This document shows, piece after piece, positions 18,653-26,982 of a stretch of 64,000 nucleotides of DNA; positions within the stretch are counted from its first letter, which is position 1; each line of letters begins with the position of its first letter. The DNA is taken from positions 124,001-188,000 of the forward strand of contig NZ_JAAGVY010000002.1 of the NCBI RefSeq assembly GCF_010686655.1, read 5' to 3'. The position numbers and the translations under genes are program-made. Origin of the DNA: Cryomorpha ignava (GTDB taxonomy: Bacteria > Bacteroidota > Bacteroidia > Flavobacteriales_D > Cryomorphaceae). Under the pieces are notes generated by a model. It was not told the origin of the DNA. It ran no database searches and was given only the letters and a program-made list of their open reading frames with translations.

Positions 18653-18808
18653 TCAATTAATATGATGGATGTTGCTATGATAAATTGATTTTATCACTAT
18701 CCAACCCTGGCGCTTTAGCTTCGCTCTATACCTATTTTGGATCTGCTTTGCAGCAATGTTTAATATGTCATTCTTGGTTGATTGTGCTATAGCTCTGTGA
18801 ATTCGCAT
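18653..18808 (-). CDS. Small ORF of unknown function (51 residues)
   Basis: The minus strand has an open frame from an ATG at 18806-18808 to a stop at 18653. It encodes a basic, helix-like peptide with R-I-H-R-A-I-A-Q-S-T-K-N-D-I and Y-R-A-K-L-K-R-Q-G-W. The composition is more protein-like than nearby frames, and the stop abuts the ppsA terminator. I recognise no family. It could be a small gene or the end of a decayed one. Confidence 0.25.
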   Translation of the reverse strand: MRIHRAIAQSTKNDILNIAAKQIQNRYRAKLKRQGWIVIKSIYHSNIHHIN

Positions 18809-18862
18809 ACTTGCTCTTTCGTACCATTTTTAATTTGATTCAACTTATTTTTTTGCCTTCAT

Positions 18863-19258
18863 TTATTCGGGGCGCTTGTGCCAAATCGCTAAAAATAAAC
18901 CTGTTGACATACGCCTTGCGGCTGCTTTTGCCTTTTCTGCCCGTTCTCCCTCAAAGAGTTGATCCAGCGTTTCATACCAAAGCTGTAGCCATTTCCCAAA
19001 GTGAGCCTGGCTAATTGTATGGCCTTCCTTCTCGTCCATACGTTGATGGGCGGCCGGAGGATTTCCTTTGAACTTAACAACCCCAAAGAGATTTGTTTCC
19101 CAAAAATCAGTCAGTTTTTCTAAGTGTAAAGGCCAATGATCATCTGGAATACTCCCATTAAAAATGGGTCCGAGAAGCTTGTCTTTACGAATTTTTACGT
19201 AAAAGGTATTTACCAGCAAGCTTACGTCATCGCGACTATCAATTGTTTTCATTTTCAA
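18863..19258 (-). CDS. Group III truncated hemoglobin
   Basis: A 131-residue globin of the truncated type. It shows F-Y-x-K-I-R-K-D-K-L-L-G-P-I-F near the N-terminus, the H-L-E-K-L-x-D-F-W-E segment, A-H-F-G-K-W-L with the likely proximal His, and a terminal G-L-F-L-A-I-W-H. Group III (P-type) trHbs bind oxygen and NO in the cytoplasm and are linked to NO or peroxide handling. The gene overlaps the cupin gene by four bases (ATGA), and the pair share an operator upstream. A methionine two residues in is an alternative start. Confidence 0.85.
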   Translation of the reverse strand: MKMKTIDSRDDVSLLVNTFYVKIRKDKLLGPIFNGSIPDDHWPLHLEKLTDFWETNLFGVVKFKGNPPAAHQRMDEKEGHTISQAHFGKWLQLWYETLDQLFEGERAEKAKAAARRMSTGLFLAIWHKRPE

Positions 19259-19602
19259 GATTTTTGAGCTACATCTTCTACGCGCTCAGGCTTATCGAGT
19301 TTAGAAAGTGAAAGTCGTACAACGCTGTCCTCGTGTGCCAGCAGGTCGTGTGGAACATTTCCCGAAAGGGTAAGAATGGCTCCTTTTGTCAATTTATGTG
19401 TTTCGCCCTCAATGCCAAAATCAATGCTGCCTTCCAGCAAATGCACAATAATAGGGAAGGGTGCTTTATGCTCTCGCATGGCCTGACCTTTTTTGAGCAA
19501 TATGCGTATTTCTTTCGTGAAGGAAGTTTCAAGTATTACTTCTGTCCGAACTTTTGCATCGTTGTATGTTAAGTCTGAGTTGAATGAGTGATTGTTTGTC
19601 AT
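19255..19602 (-). CDS. Small cupin-domain protein
   Basis: A 115-residue single-domain cupin with H-K-A-P-F-P-I-I-V-H-L-L-E-G and G-x-I-L-T-L-S-G-N-V-P-H-D-L-L-A-H, the two short cupin motifs. Several His residues could hold a metal. Cupins of this size next to globins are common in Bacteroidota and are thought to take part in NO or nitrite stress responses; that role is inference. It is the first gene of a two-gene operon with the truncated hemoglobin. Promoter and operator lie just upstream. Confidence 0.75.
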   Translation of the reverse strand: MTNNHSFNSDLTYNDAKVRTEVILETSFTKEIRILLKKGQAMREHKAPFPIIVHLLEGSIDFGIEGETHKLTKGAILTLSGNVPHDLLAHEDSVVRLSLSKLDKPERVEDVAQKS

Positions 19603-19639
19603 AATCTATCTATCCCTTGCGGTAGTTGTATTGTTTCTG

Positions 19640-19672
19640 CAAAGATACGCGATTTTTATCAGGGATAAAAAT
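19640..19672 (-). promoter_or_regulatory. Promoter and palindromic operator of the cupin-hemoglobin operon
   Basis: On the minus strand TATCTTTG (19640-19647) fits the -7 consensus. ATTTTTATC AGG GATAAAAAT (19652-19672) is a perfect 9-3-9 palindrome that covers the spacer and the place of the -33 element, where a repressor would block RNA polymerase. The GATAAAAAT half-site resembles operators of redox/NO-sensing Rrf2-family repressors; that assignment is inference. Confidence 0.55.
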
Positions 19673-19894
19673 GTCCGAAATATGTTTTGACAAGTTTTGT
19701 GCTCAGTTTTAATTTACAACTCTTAATGAAAGATAACCAAATCTTAAGGCTTTTCATTTGTCGTTGTGATGAAGTGGCCCGCTATTTTGGGCTTCTTACG
19801 CATCTTGCGGCTTCACCTTGCAGCTAAAAGCTTATCACAACACCATATTCCATTCCAGTTTTTTCCCTATTTTGGCTTTTTAAAGTCACTTCGA

Positions 19895-21085
19895 ATGCAG
19901 GCTTTCCGCACCTTAAAAGATTTTATTCGCGCTCTGGCAAATAACGAGGCGTTTTTCTCGGCTCTATTTGCTCGGCGAAATGTGAGTATTCGCTATGAAG
20001 ATGCGATGGATTTGCTGGATGGCCGACCAGACAGATTGGCGTTTTTGATTGAGCACGGACTGGTTCAACAAAATGGTGAATTCTTGGAATTGGACGAGCA
20101 GTTTCAAGAATTTTTTGAGCAAATTCTGGAAGTGAATATTGAAGTGAGTACCGCTTATATTCAGGAAAGTGTGGAGAGCATCCAAAGCAATATCACTTAT
20201 TTTCTCAATGAAAACAGCTCTTCGCGAAAGCATCAATATTTGCGGAAAGTAAAAAGCGATTTGCGGAAGCTCTACAAAAATATATGGCGCAATACACTCG
20301 ATTTGCGCCGCAATATTGAAGATACTTACAAAACCGAACCAAACTACAAGATCAAAATTGCCAAGCTGGAACGCTATGATCAAAAAGCTGGCGATATTGA
20401 AAAGTTGATTGCTGTGGTTGAAGATTTATGCTTTGAGAAAGAAAAGCTCTTTTTTATTCGCGCTACCGACGAAGAGCTGAATAGAATAAAGTGGCAATTG
20501 CGAAGTACGTTTAGTGATACCCGCCACCAATTGATTGAAATACAGCGGCAAATAATCAATTATCTGAATCTTGTTCGTCAGCAATCTCTTCTCGTTGAGC
20601 GGCTTAGAAAGGTGAAATTCTTGAAAGACCAGTTTGAACTGAAAGAAAAATCGAATATTACACAAGTTCTCGATAGACGTCATGATTTGATATTTGAAAA
20701 ACGTCCGACCTATCCGCTCAAGCTTTCAATTCGTGAGCTGCAAACCGATTCTGCACGTGAAATTATTGCTGCTGTTTTGGCTAACAAAAAGCAGAAAGCA
20801 CAATTAAAAAGGCAAGTTGCAGATGCATTTACTGCCGGTGAGCTGGAAGCTGAAAAAGATGAAAGTGCTTTTGTAAATATTGATGAAGTGAAGAATAGCT
20901 TTTTGGCTTCGGGACGCGAGCTTTTGGATTTTTTGCTTCAGTACCCCTTGCCGGGAAATATGGATTTTGACGCCAGGCTTACCTTGTATTGCCGCTTGGT
21001 GGCTTTGTTTCCCAATGAAATTGATGTTTCGGAAAATTATGCTTTAAAAAATGGTGTTGAATATGCGATGGCCTATCCAGCCTAA
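19895..21085 (+). CDS. jetA: JetA/MksF-like kleisin of a Wadjet-type condensin
   Basis: About 396 residues from the ATG at 19895 (M-Q-A-F-R-T-L-K-D-F-I). An in-frame ATG at 19766 would add 43 residues that look noncoding, so I reject it. The N-terminal part resembles a winged helix (about 30-75) and the middle is long helices (about 80-290), as in MukF-type kleisins. The kleisin bridges SMC heads in a complex that recognises and cleaves plasmid DNA. The call rests mainly on gene order: jetA, jetB, SMC ATPase and a Toprim protein follow on the same strand. It ends 15 bp before jetB. Confidence 0.72.
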   Translation: MQAFRTLKDFIRALANNEAFFSALFARRNVSIRYEDAMDLLDGRPDRLAFLIEHGLVQQNGEFLELDEQFQEFFEQILEVNIEVSTAYIQESVESIQSNITYFLNENSSSRKHQYLRKVKSDLRKLYKNIWRNTLDLRRNIEDTYKTEPNYKIKIAKLERYDQKAGDIEKLIAVVEDLCFEKEKLFFIRATDEELNRIKWQLRSTFSDTRHQLIEIQRQIINYLNLVRQQSLLVERLRKVKFLKDQFELKEKSNITQVLDRRHDLIFEKRPTYPLKLSIRELQTDSAREIIAAVLANKKQKAQLKRQVADAFTAGELEAEKDESAFVNIDEVKNSFLASGRELLDFLLQYPLPGNMDFDARLTLYCRLVALFPNEIDVSENYALKNGVEYAMAYPA

Positions 21086-21100
21086 CTAAACCAAGAAAAG

Positions 21101-21673
21101 ATGCAAGACCTACCCAGACAAACCACCCGAATTTTTGAGATTCTTAGTAAAGGCTATTTCGTAAATTCCAATAGTAACGACTCCGAACAACGCGAGCTTT
21201 ACACGATTATTGATGAACACAGCGACCAGTTAAAAAGCTACTTTGTACAGATTGGTTTTCAGTTGGAGCAGGGCGACGATTATTTCTATTTTTCCCGAAA
21301 GGAAGACAAAGCCACAATGAGTCGCAAAATTGAAACGGCTTATAAATGGATAGATATTTTGGATTTTTTCAAAACGTTTAATACCGGATTTGCTCCCGGA
21401 TTTCGGTTTTATTCCACCCAAGTAGTTGAAGAAGTGCGGGTAAACGGGCTATTGCGAAACAAACTGAACGATATTGACAAGGGGAAAGGCGTATCTGCCC
21501 GAGACCAGATTGAAAAGATTCTTACACGCATGGAGCGTGAAGGTTTTATTGAGAAAATAGATGATTTTAACGATACCTGGAAAGTGACGGCGGCTTTGCA
21601 TTATATGGAGCAATTGATTCTTGCGCTCGATGTTACTGAAGATGAAACGGATATTAAAGCAGAAAAAAGCTAA
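21101..21673 (+). CDS. jetB: JetB/MksE-like condensin subunit
   Basis: A 190-residue protein with two winged-helix-like regions, the plan of MukE/MksE. Features are L-S-K-G-Y-F-V-N-S near the N-terminus, a central W-I-D-I-L-D-F-F-K-T-F, and a C-terminal I-L-T-R-M-E-R-E-G-F-I-E-K that looks like a wing. It would bind the kleisin and help control the SMC heads. The C-terminal tail is acidic. It lies 15 bp after jetA and is followed after only 3 bp by a DUF1016 gene instead of jetC, which is unusual. Confidence 0.72.
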   Translation: MQDLPRQTTRIFEILSKGYFVNSNSNDSEQRELYTIIDEHSDQLKSYFVQIGFQLEQGDDYFYFSRKEDKATMSRKIETAYKWIDILDFFKTFNTGFAPGFRFYSTQVVEEVRVNGLLRNKLNDIDKGKGVSARDQIEKILTRMEREGFIEKIDDFNDTWKVTAALHYMEQLILALDVTEDETDIKAEKS

Positions 21674-21676
21674 AAG

Positions 21677-22204
21677 ATGAAGTTCACAAATCTCATATCT
21701 GTTATTTCTGAAACGCATTCGTATTTGCAAGCCGAAGCGGTTAATGGTTTAAATAGTGTCTGGATCAGAAAGTTGGATACCAAGGCGCAAGCAGTATTGA
21801 AAAACAAGGAGTTGACATTTGTCAATGACTGTTTTCAATACAATTGCAACGCTGGTAGCGTACATTATGGACGGACACTGAATAGGTTGCTGACTGCTCG
21901 TACTTGGCTTATTGGTTTTTATATTGTGGAGTATGAGCAGAATGGCGAAGACAGAGCAAAGTATGGAGAAAATTTGCTCAAAGCTATTGAAGAGAATCTA
22001 ACCGATCAGAATGATTTTGTGATAAATCAAAGACGTTTGAGAGAATTTCGACAGTTTTATCTTGCCTATCCGCAAATGTGGCGGTCGCTGTCCGCCATTT
22101 TGGAAGTAACATCAATTTGGCGGTCGCTGACCGCCATTTCTGACGAAGCAACCAACATAAACATTCTCCAGTTGCTGACTGGAGAATTCGAAAATACCAA
22201 ATAA
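21677..22204 (+). CDS. DUF1016 N-terminal-domain protein, inserted in the Wadjet operon
   Basis: A 175-residue protein matching only the N-terminal half of DUF1016 (YhcG family): A-R-T-W-L-I-G-F-Y-I-V-E-Y-E, YGENLLKAIEENL and RLREFRQFYLAYPQMW. The C-terminal PD-(D/E)XK nuclease half is absent. The last 40 residues carry a duplicated W-R-S-L-S/T-A-I segment encoded by two near-identical palindromes, then a third palindrome. It lies 3 bp after jetB and 6 bp before a full-length DUF1016 gene. It may be a truncated paralogue or a dedicated adaptor. Function unknown. Confidence 0.7.
   Translation: MKFTNLISVISETHSYLQAEAVNGLNSVWIRKLDTKAQAVLKNKELTFVNDCFQYNCNAGSVHYGRTLNRLLTARTWLIGFYIVEYEQNGEDRAKYGENLLKAIEENLTDQNDFVINQRRLREFRQFYLAYPQMWRSLSAILEVTSIWRSLTAISDEATNINILQLLTGEFENTK
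22079..22187 (+). repeat. Three in-frame palindromes in the DUF1016_N gene
   Basis: TGGCGGTCGCTGTCCGCCA (22079-22097) and TGGCGGTCGCTGACCGCCA (22118-22136) are direct copies 39 bp apart; the second is a perfect 8-3-8 palindrome. ATTCTCCAGT (22163-22172) pairs with ACTGGAGAAT (22178-22187) around a 5-base loop. All three are translated in frame. Confidence 0.85.
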
Positions 22205-22210
22205 ACACAT

Positions 22211-23299
22211 ATGATGGAGAAGGCCTATACTGACTGGATTGAATATCTGAAACAAAAAATTAAATCAGCACAGCTTAAAGCAAGTATTGCTGTAAATGAA
22301 GAGCTATTACGTTTGTATTGGGATATTGGAAAAAGCATAGTTGAGAAACAAGAAGCCTTTGCGTGGGGTAGCAAAATAGTAGAGCAAATGGCTAAAGATT
22401 TAAAAAGAGAATTACCCGATACCCATGGCTTTTCAAGAACGAATTTGTTTGCCATGCGCAAGTTTTATTCGTTTTACAAGCATCAAGACATGGTTCAACC
22501 AACTAATGAACAAATAAAGAATACGGATATTCGAGAAAATATCCAATTAGTCCACCAAGCTGGTGGACAATTGCCAGCAGATAGTATTTTGTGTAAAATT
22601 CCTTGGAGACATCACGTAGCTATCATGAGTAAATGCAGCACTTTAACAGAAGCAATATTCTATATTCAACATACTATACATAACAATTGGAGTAGAAATG
22701 TTTTAGAAATACAGCTGGAGTCAAATTTGATTGAAAGACAAGGAAAGGCACAGAACAATTTTGAACTAACACTACCAAAACCGCAAAGCAACCTTGCTCA
22801 AGAAACTCTGAAAGATCCTTATAAATTTGATTTTTTGACGCTGGAAACGAATGTGCAAGAACTTGACTTAGAACGAAATTTAACAGAAAATATTACCCAA
22901 TTTTTATTGGAACTGGGTAAAGGTTTCGCTTTTGTAGGCAGACAATACCCCTTACAAGTGGGAAATAAGGAGCGCAGACTTGACCTTTTATTTTACCACA
23001 TTAAAATGCATTGTTATGTGGTAATAGATATTAAAATGGGTGAGTTTGAACCCGAGCATGCTGGTAAAATGAATTACTACCTTTCTGCAATAGACAATCT
23101 TTTGAAAACGGAAAAAGAAAACCCAAGTATTGGCATTATTCTGTGCAAGTCCAAAGATAGTTTAGATGTAGAGTACACGCTGCAAGACATGAACAAGCCA
23201 ATGGGAATAAGTGAATTTACATTTAGTGAATTGCCGAAAACGATTAGGCAAAATATGCCCACAGTAGAAGAATTAGAAAACGAACTTAGCAGACTATAA
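22211..23299 (+). CDS. DUF1016 / YhcG-type PD-(D/E)XK nuclease, inserted in the Wadjet operon
   Basis: A 362-residue protein with both DUF1016 parts. The N-terminal helical domain (about 1-95) has L-R-L-Y-W-D-I-G-K-S-I. The C-terminal nuclease-like domain (about 215-350) has DLLFYHIKMHCYVVIDIKMG and E-P-E-H-A-G-K-M-N-Y-Y, giving the Asp and the D-x-K catalytic pattern. YhcG proteins are found with type I restriction loci and other defence genes, and their action is poorly known. The linker (about 105-135) is encoded by two palindromes. It lies 8 bp before jetC, so it is transcribed with the condensin genes. Confidence 0.8.
   Translation: MMEKAYTDWIEYLKQKIKSAQLKASIAVNEELLRLYWDIGKSIVEKQEAFAWGSKIVEQMAKDLKRELPDTHGFSRTNLFAMRKFYSFYKHQDMVQPTNEQIKNTDIRENIQLVHQAGGQLPADSILCKIPWRHHVAIMSKCSTLTEAIFYIQHTIHNNWSRNVLEIQLESNLIERQGKAQNNFELTLPKPQSNLAQETLKDPYKFDFLTLETNVQELDLERNLTENITQFLLELGKGFAFVGRQYPLQVGNKERRLDLLFYHIKMHCYVVIDIKMGEFEPEHAGKMNYYLSAIDNLLKTEKENPSIGIILCKSKDSLDVEYTLQDMNKPMGISEFTFSELPKTIRQNMPTVEELENELSRL
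22525..22568 (+). repeat. Two adjacent in-frame palindromes in the DUF1016 nuclease gene
   Basis: GGATATT (22525-22531) pairs with AATATCC (22538-22544). GTCCACCA (22550-22557) pairs with TGGTGGAC (22561-22568) around a 3-base AGC loop, the same 8-3-8 build as in the upstream gene. They encode the linker between the two domains. Confidence 0.85.
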
Positions 23300-23307
23300 A
23301 CCAATCC

Positions 23308-26300
23308 ATGCGTCAACTCAATAAAATAGTTTTTATAAATTCGGCGACCATTCGCTACCAGGAAGTTTTGCTCGATGGCAATGTGCATTTTATCGGAACG
23401 CAGGGCGTTGGAAAAAGTACCTTGCTGCGCGCTATCCTGTTTTTCTACAATGGAGACACACAAAAGCTGGGCATTCCCCGCGAGAAGAAAATTTTTGCAG
23501 AATACTATTTCCCAAATACCAACTCGTATATTCTTTACGAAGTGGAGCGTGAAACCGGCTCTTTTACCGTTTTGGTAATGCGCAGCGGCGCTGGAGTGGT
23601 TTTCCGGTTTATCGACTCGGCGTACAATCCCGAATGGATATTGCGCGATAATCAGGCACTGGAAAAATGGGGCGACATACGACAGCAGTTAGATAAACTC
23701 GGAATAGATTCTTCAAACCGTGTGGACAGATTGATGGATTACCGCGATATTATTTATGGGAATCCTGCCGTAAATGCAGCCAATCGAAAGTATGCGCTGC
23801 TTGAGAGCAAACAGTATCAGAATATTCCCAGAACTATCACCAATGTATTTTTGAATACCAAGCTCGAAGCCGGGTTTATCAAGGAGACTATTATCCATTC
23901 GCTTAGCGAAGAAGAGTTGGTGATTGATTTGATGACATATCGCCATCACCTGCATGATTTTGAAAAGGAATATGTTGATATTCAAAATTTTACGCAAGTT
24001 AAAACGCAAGATCAAGCCGAAAAGATAATTGCGTATTTCAATCAGATTAATGAGCGGCAAGCGGCACAAGCCATGAGTGCGGCACAACTTGGAAATGCAG
24101 TAAAACAAGCCGAAAAAGAAGCGCAAAGTCAAAAAACGAAACTGGAAATTGCTTTTCGCGAAAAGAACGAAAAGCAGAAGAAGTCTGACGAAAAAGAGAA
24201 ACGGCAGGCAAATCAGGTTTCGCTAATCAGGGGAAGCATAAAAAGTGTTGAAGCCAAAATTCGCGAAGCACAGAAAAAAGAGCGGGAATATAATGAGAAA
24301 GGAATTACAGAAATTCTAAATAGGGTTTCCAAACAAGATGAATGGTTAAATACCGAAAAGCGACTGGGTGAAGAACGCAGTTCGCTTACGGCAAAATTTG
24401 AGAGTATTGAGCAGGCTTTTCAAGTTCGCAAGCAGCAACTTGATAATGGTCTTGATCAACTTGTAAATGAGCAGGAAAAAGCTGGGAACCTGACCAATCA
24501 AGAGTTTCAAAACGAAAAGGAAAAACAAAATAATCTAAGGGAAAGTCAGATTAGCGAGCTGCAGAATTCTCTTGATGAAAAGCTGGAACTAATTCATAAA
24601 CAGCTTGATGTCGAAAATGAAGCGCTGACAAAAATTCGCGAAAAACGAAGCGGCTTAAAAGCAAAAGTTTGGTATGCCGATGAAATTCAAAACTTAAAAA
24701 AAGAAATTTTTCAGGCGGATAAAAAAGCTGACGAAGCAGAAGGGAAAATAGAACTTCACAAAGAAAAAATACGGACATTGAAAGGGGAATGGGAGCGTGA
24801 AGAAGAGCGGTTAGTAACAGCGAAAGAAGTGCATAAAGTAAAATTGGATGATGAGATTAATTCGCTTCAAAACCAATTGGCGTCAACGCAAGCAAAACTC
24901 GACGGATATAAAAATGCCTTGTACGGGTATTTGCAAGAGCACTACCCTGATTGGCAGGAAACTATTGGCAGAATAGCCCGTGAAGACATTCTCTTTAATG
25001 AAGATTTGCAACCCGAGCTAAAGAAAATTAGCGATTTATTTTTTGGACTGGAATTAAAACTGCAACACGTTGATGTGACAGCTAAAACGCTGGAGCAATA
25101 TGAATTGGAAAAGAAAAAGCTGACGGAAGCACTCGAAAAGTCACGAAAAGGATTGGCTCGACTCGATGTAGAGCATATTGCTGATTTAGACAAGCTCACG
25201 AAAAGATTTCGCCCAAAAATAAGGGAGCATAAAGACGCAACCCAAAAATGGGAACTCGAAAAGCAGCAAAGCCAAACCCAAATTGAGAAAAAGAACTTGC
25301 TTCTGGAAGAGCTGGAACAAAAGGCTAACACTGAAAAAGATACCGCACTTGCAAAAGTTGAAACCGAAATTGAAGCCGCAAACGCAAAGGTGAAATTGGT
25401 TTTAAGTCAAGTTGCGGCAGAGAAAAACGCTATTAAGGATGAGATAGAAAAGCTCGAAAAATCTTTTGCCAAGCTTGTCAAGGCATTTGCACAAACCAGA
25501 GATGAGAAGCAAGAAGAAATTGAGAGAATATTTTCTGTAAAGAAAAACGAAATAAAAAGACGAATAGCCGAACTGTTAAAACAGCAAAATGCAAAATTGA
25601 AAGATGCTGGTGCAGATACGGCCAGATTGAACGCCATTGATGCTGAATTGCAAAAAGTAATTTTAGAATTGCAATTTATTTCCGAAAATCAGGAATTGGT
25701 TATTGAATACCGCAAAGACAAACGCGAATTGTTTGATAGAATCCCGGAATTTAAGAAGGAACGTGATAAAGAAAACGGAAAGCTCGAAAATGCGGAAGGT
25801 CGTCTTGATGAACTTGAAAAAGAACACAGAAAAGAGCTCGCTGAACTTTCAAATGACATCAAATTAATTGAAGAGAAAATCAGAAAGTTAAAAGATGGCT
25901 TTGATGAACTTGAGCAATTTTCAAAAAGCGACCTGTTCAAGGACATCGAAACATGGATGGAAGCCGGCGATAAAGCGGGCGATCCGTATGCCATCCGAAA
26001 ACTGATAGATGAAATTCGCGACATTAGCCTAAGCTTAAACAGCTTAAAGGAAAATCTTCGCGACACGATCAACCGGTTTTTAAATCGCTTTTCGGATGCC
26101 AATCTTTTTCATTTCCCTACGTCGCTATCTGATTTGCAGGATTACATGGCTTTTGCCGCCAATCTCAAGGAGTTTATCGACGAAAACAAAATTGCAGAAT
26201 ACCAGCAAAGAGTGGAGCGCAGGTTCGCATCCATATTGAGTTCGGTAAGCAGGGAAACCGGCGATCTGATTAGCCGTGAAGGCGATATTCAAAAAGTGGT

Positions 26301-26982
26301 TTCCAATATCAACCGCGATTTTCGAGAGCGGAACTTTGTGGGTGTAATCCAATCTATGGAATTGCGATTGGAAGATAGTGCAAGTAGGGTTGTGAATACG
26401 CTAAAGCGGATACGTGAATACGAGCAGGAGCAAGGCCATTCGCTGGGCGAACACAATTTGTTCAATGCTCAAAATGGCGACGCAAACAATAAACGCGCAG
26501 TAGAATTTCTAAATCAACTGAATCGTGATATTCTGGAATCGAAACGCGACCGAATTTTACTTTCCGATGCTTTCGAGCTGCGGTTTAGAGTAGTAGAAAA
26601 CGAAAACGACAGCGGATGGGTCGAAAAACTATCGAATGTAGGCTCGGAAGGAACAGATGTGTTGGTAAAAGCAATGATCAATATTCTGTTACTCAACGTA
26701 TTCAAAAACAGTGCTTCACGAAAATTCAAAGATTTCCGCCTGCATTGCATGATGGACGAAGTGGGAAGGCTGCACCCAACAAATGTGCGTGGAATATTGA
26801 AATTTGCAAATGATCGCAACATCCTGTTGATCAATGGATCGCCCGTTGAGCAGGATGCTATGGCGTATCGGCATATTTATGAATTGCGGAAAGACAAGAA
26901 AAGTCAAACCCAAGTGCGCAGGCTTATTACCGTGAGACAACCGACAGAAACGCAACAAACAGAAAACCTGCCTGATGAATAA
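23308..26982 (+). CDS. jetC: JetC/MksB-like SMC ATPase of the Wadjet-type condensin
   Basis: A 1224-residue SMC/MukB-type ATPase. Walker A is GTQGVGKSTLL (about residues 31-41). Residues about 250-900 are long charged coiled coil. The C-terminal head has the ABC-signature-like L-S-N-V-G-S-E-G-T-D-V-L-V-K (about 1108-1121) and Walker B with catalytic Glu in HCMMDEVGRL (about 1145). Wadjet condensins extrude DNA loops and pass small circular DNA to JetD for cutting. The gene overlaps jetD by 8 bp. Both ATPase half-sites look intact, so the motor should be active. Confidence 0.82.
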   Translation: MRQLNKIVFINSATIRYQEVLLDGNVHFIGTQGVGKSTLLRAILFFYNGDTQKLGIPREKKIFAEYYFPNTNSYILYEVERETGSFTVLVMRSGAGVVFRFIDSAYNPEWILRDNQALEKWGDIRQQLDKLGIDSSNRVDRLMDYRDIIYGNPAVNAANRKYALLESKQYQNIPRTITNVFLNTKLEAGFIKETIIHSLSEEELVIDLMTYRHHLHDFEKEYVDIQNFTQVKTQDQAEKIIAYFNQINERQAAQAMSAAQLGNAVKQAEKEAQSQKTKLEIAFREKNEKQKKSDEKEKRQANQVSLIRGSIKSVEAKIREAQKKEREYNEKGITEILNRVSKQDEWLNTEKRLGEERSSLTAKFESIEQAFQVRKQQLDNGLDQLVNEQEKAGNLTNQEFQNEKEKQNNLRESQISELQNSLDEKLELIHKQLDVENEALTKIREKRSGLKAKVWYADEIQNLKKEIFQADKKADEAEGKIELHKEKIRTLKGEWEREEERLVTAKEVHKVKLDDEINSLQNQLASTQAKLDGYKNALYGYLQEHYPDWQETIGRIAREDILFNEDLQPELKKISDLFFGLELKLQHVDVTAKTLEQYELEKKKLTEALEKSRKGLARLDVEHIADLDKLTKRFRPKIREHKDATQKWELEKQQSQTQIEKKNLLLEELEQKANTEKDTALAKVETEIEAANAKVKLVLSQVAAEKNAIKDEIEKLEKSFAKLVKAFAQTRDEKQEEIERIFSVKKNEIKRRIAELLKQQNAKLKDAGADTARLNAIDAELQKVILELQFISENQELVIEYRKDKRELFDRIPEFKKERDKENGKLENAEGRLDELEKEHRKELAELSNDIKLIEEKIRKLKDGFDELEQFSKSDLFKDIETWMEAGDKAGDPYAIRKLIDEIRDISLSLNSLKENLRDTINRFLNRFSDANLFHFPTSLSDLQDYMAFAANLKEFIDENKIAEYQQRVERRFASILSSVSRETGDLISREGDIQKVVSNINRDFRERNFVGVIQSMELRLEDSASRVVNTLKRIREYEQEQGHSLGEHNLFNAQNGDANNKRAVEFLNQLNRDILESKRDRILLSDAFELRFRVVENENDSGWVEKLSNVGSEGTDVLVKAMINILLLNVFKNSASRKFKDFRLHCMMDEVGRLHPTNVRGILKFANDRNILLINGSPVEQDAMAYRHIYELRKDKKSQTQVRRLITVRQPTETQQTENLPDE

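Noticed and set aside
19766-19894. Longer N-terminus for jetA
   Set aside because: The 43 extra residues are hydrophobic/His-rich and unlike a kleisin start; the ATG at 19895 begins the protein-like sequence.
23308-26982. SbcC/Rad50-type DNA repair ATPase instead of JetC
   Set aside because: No SbcD-like nuclease is adjacent; the head motifs and the MksE/Toprim neighbours fit a condensin of the Wadjet type.
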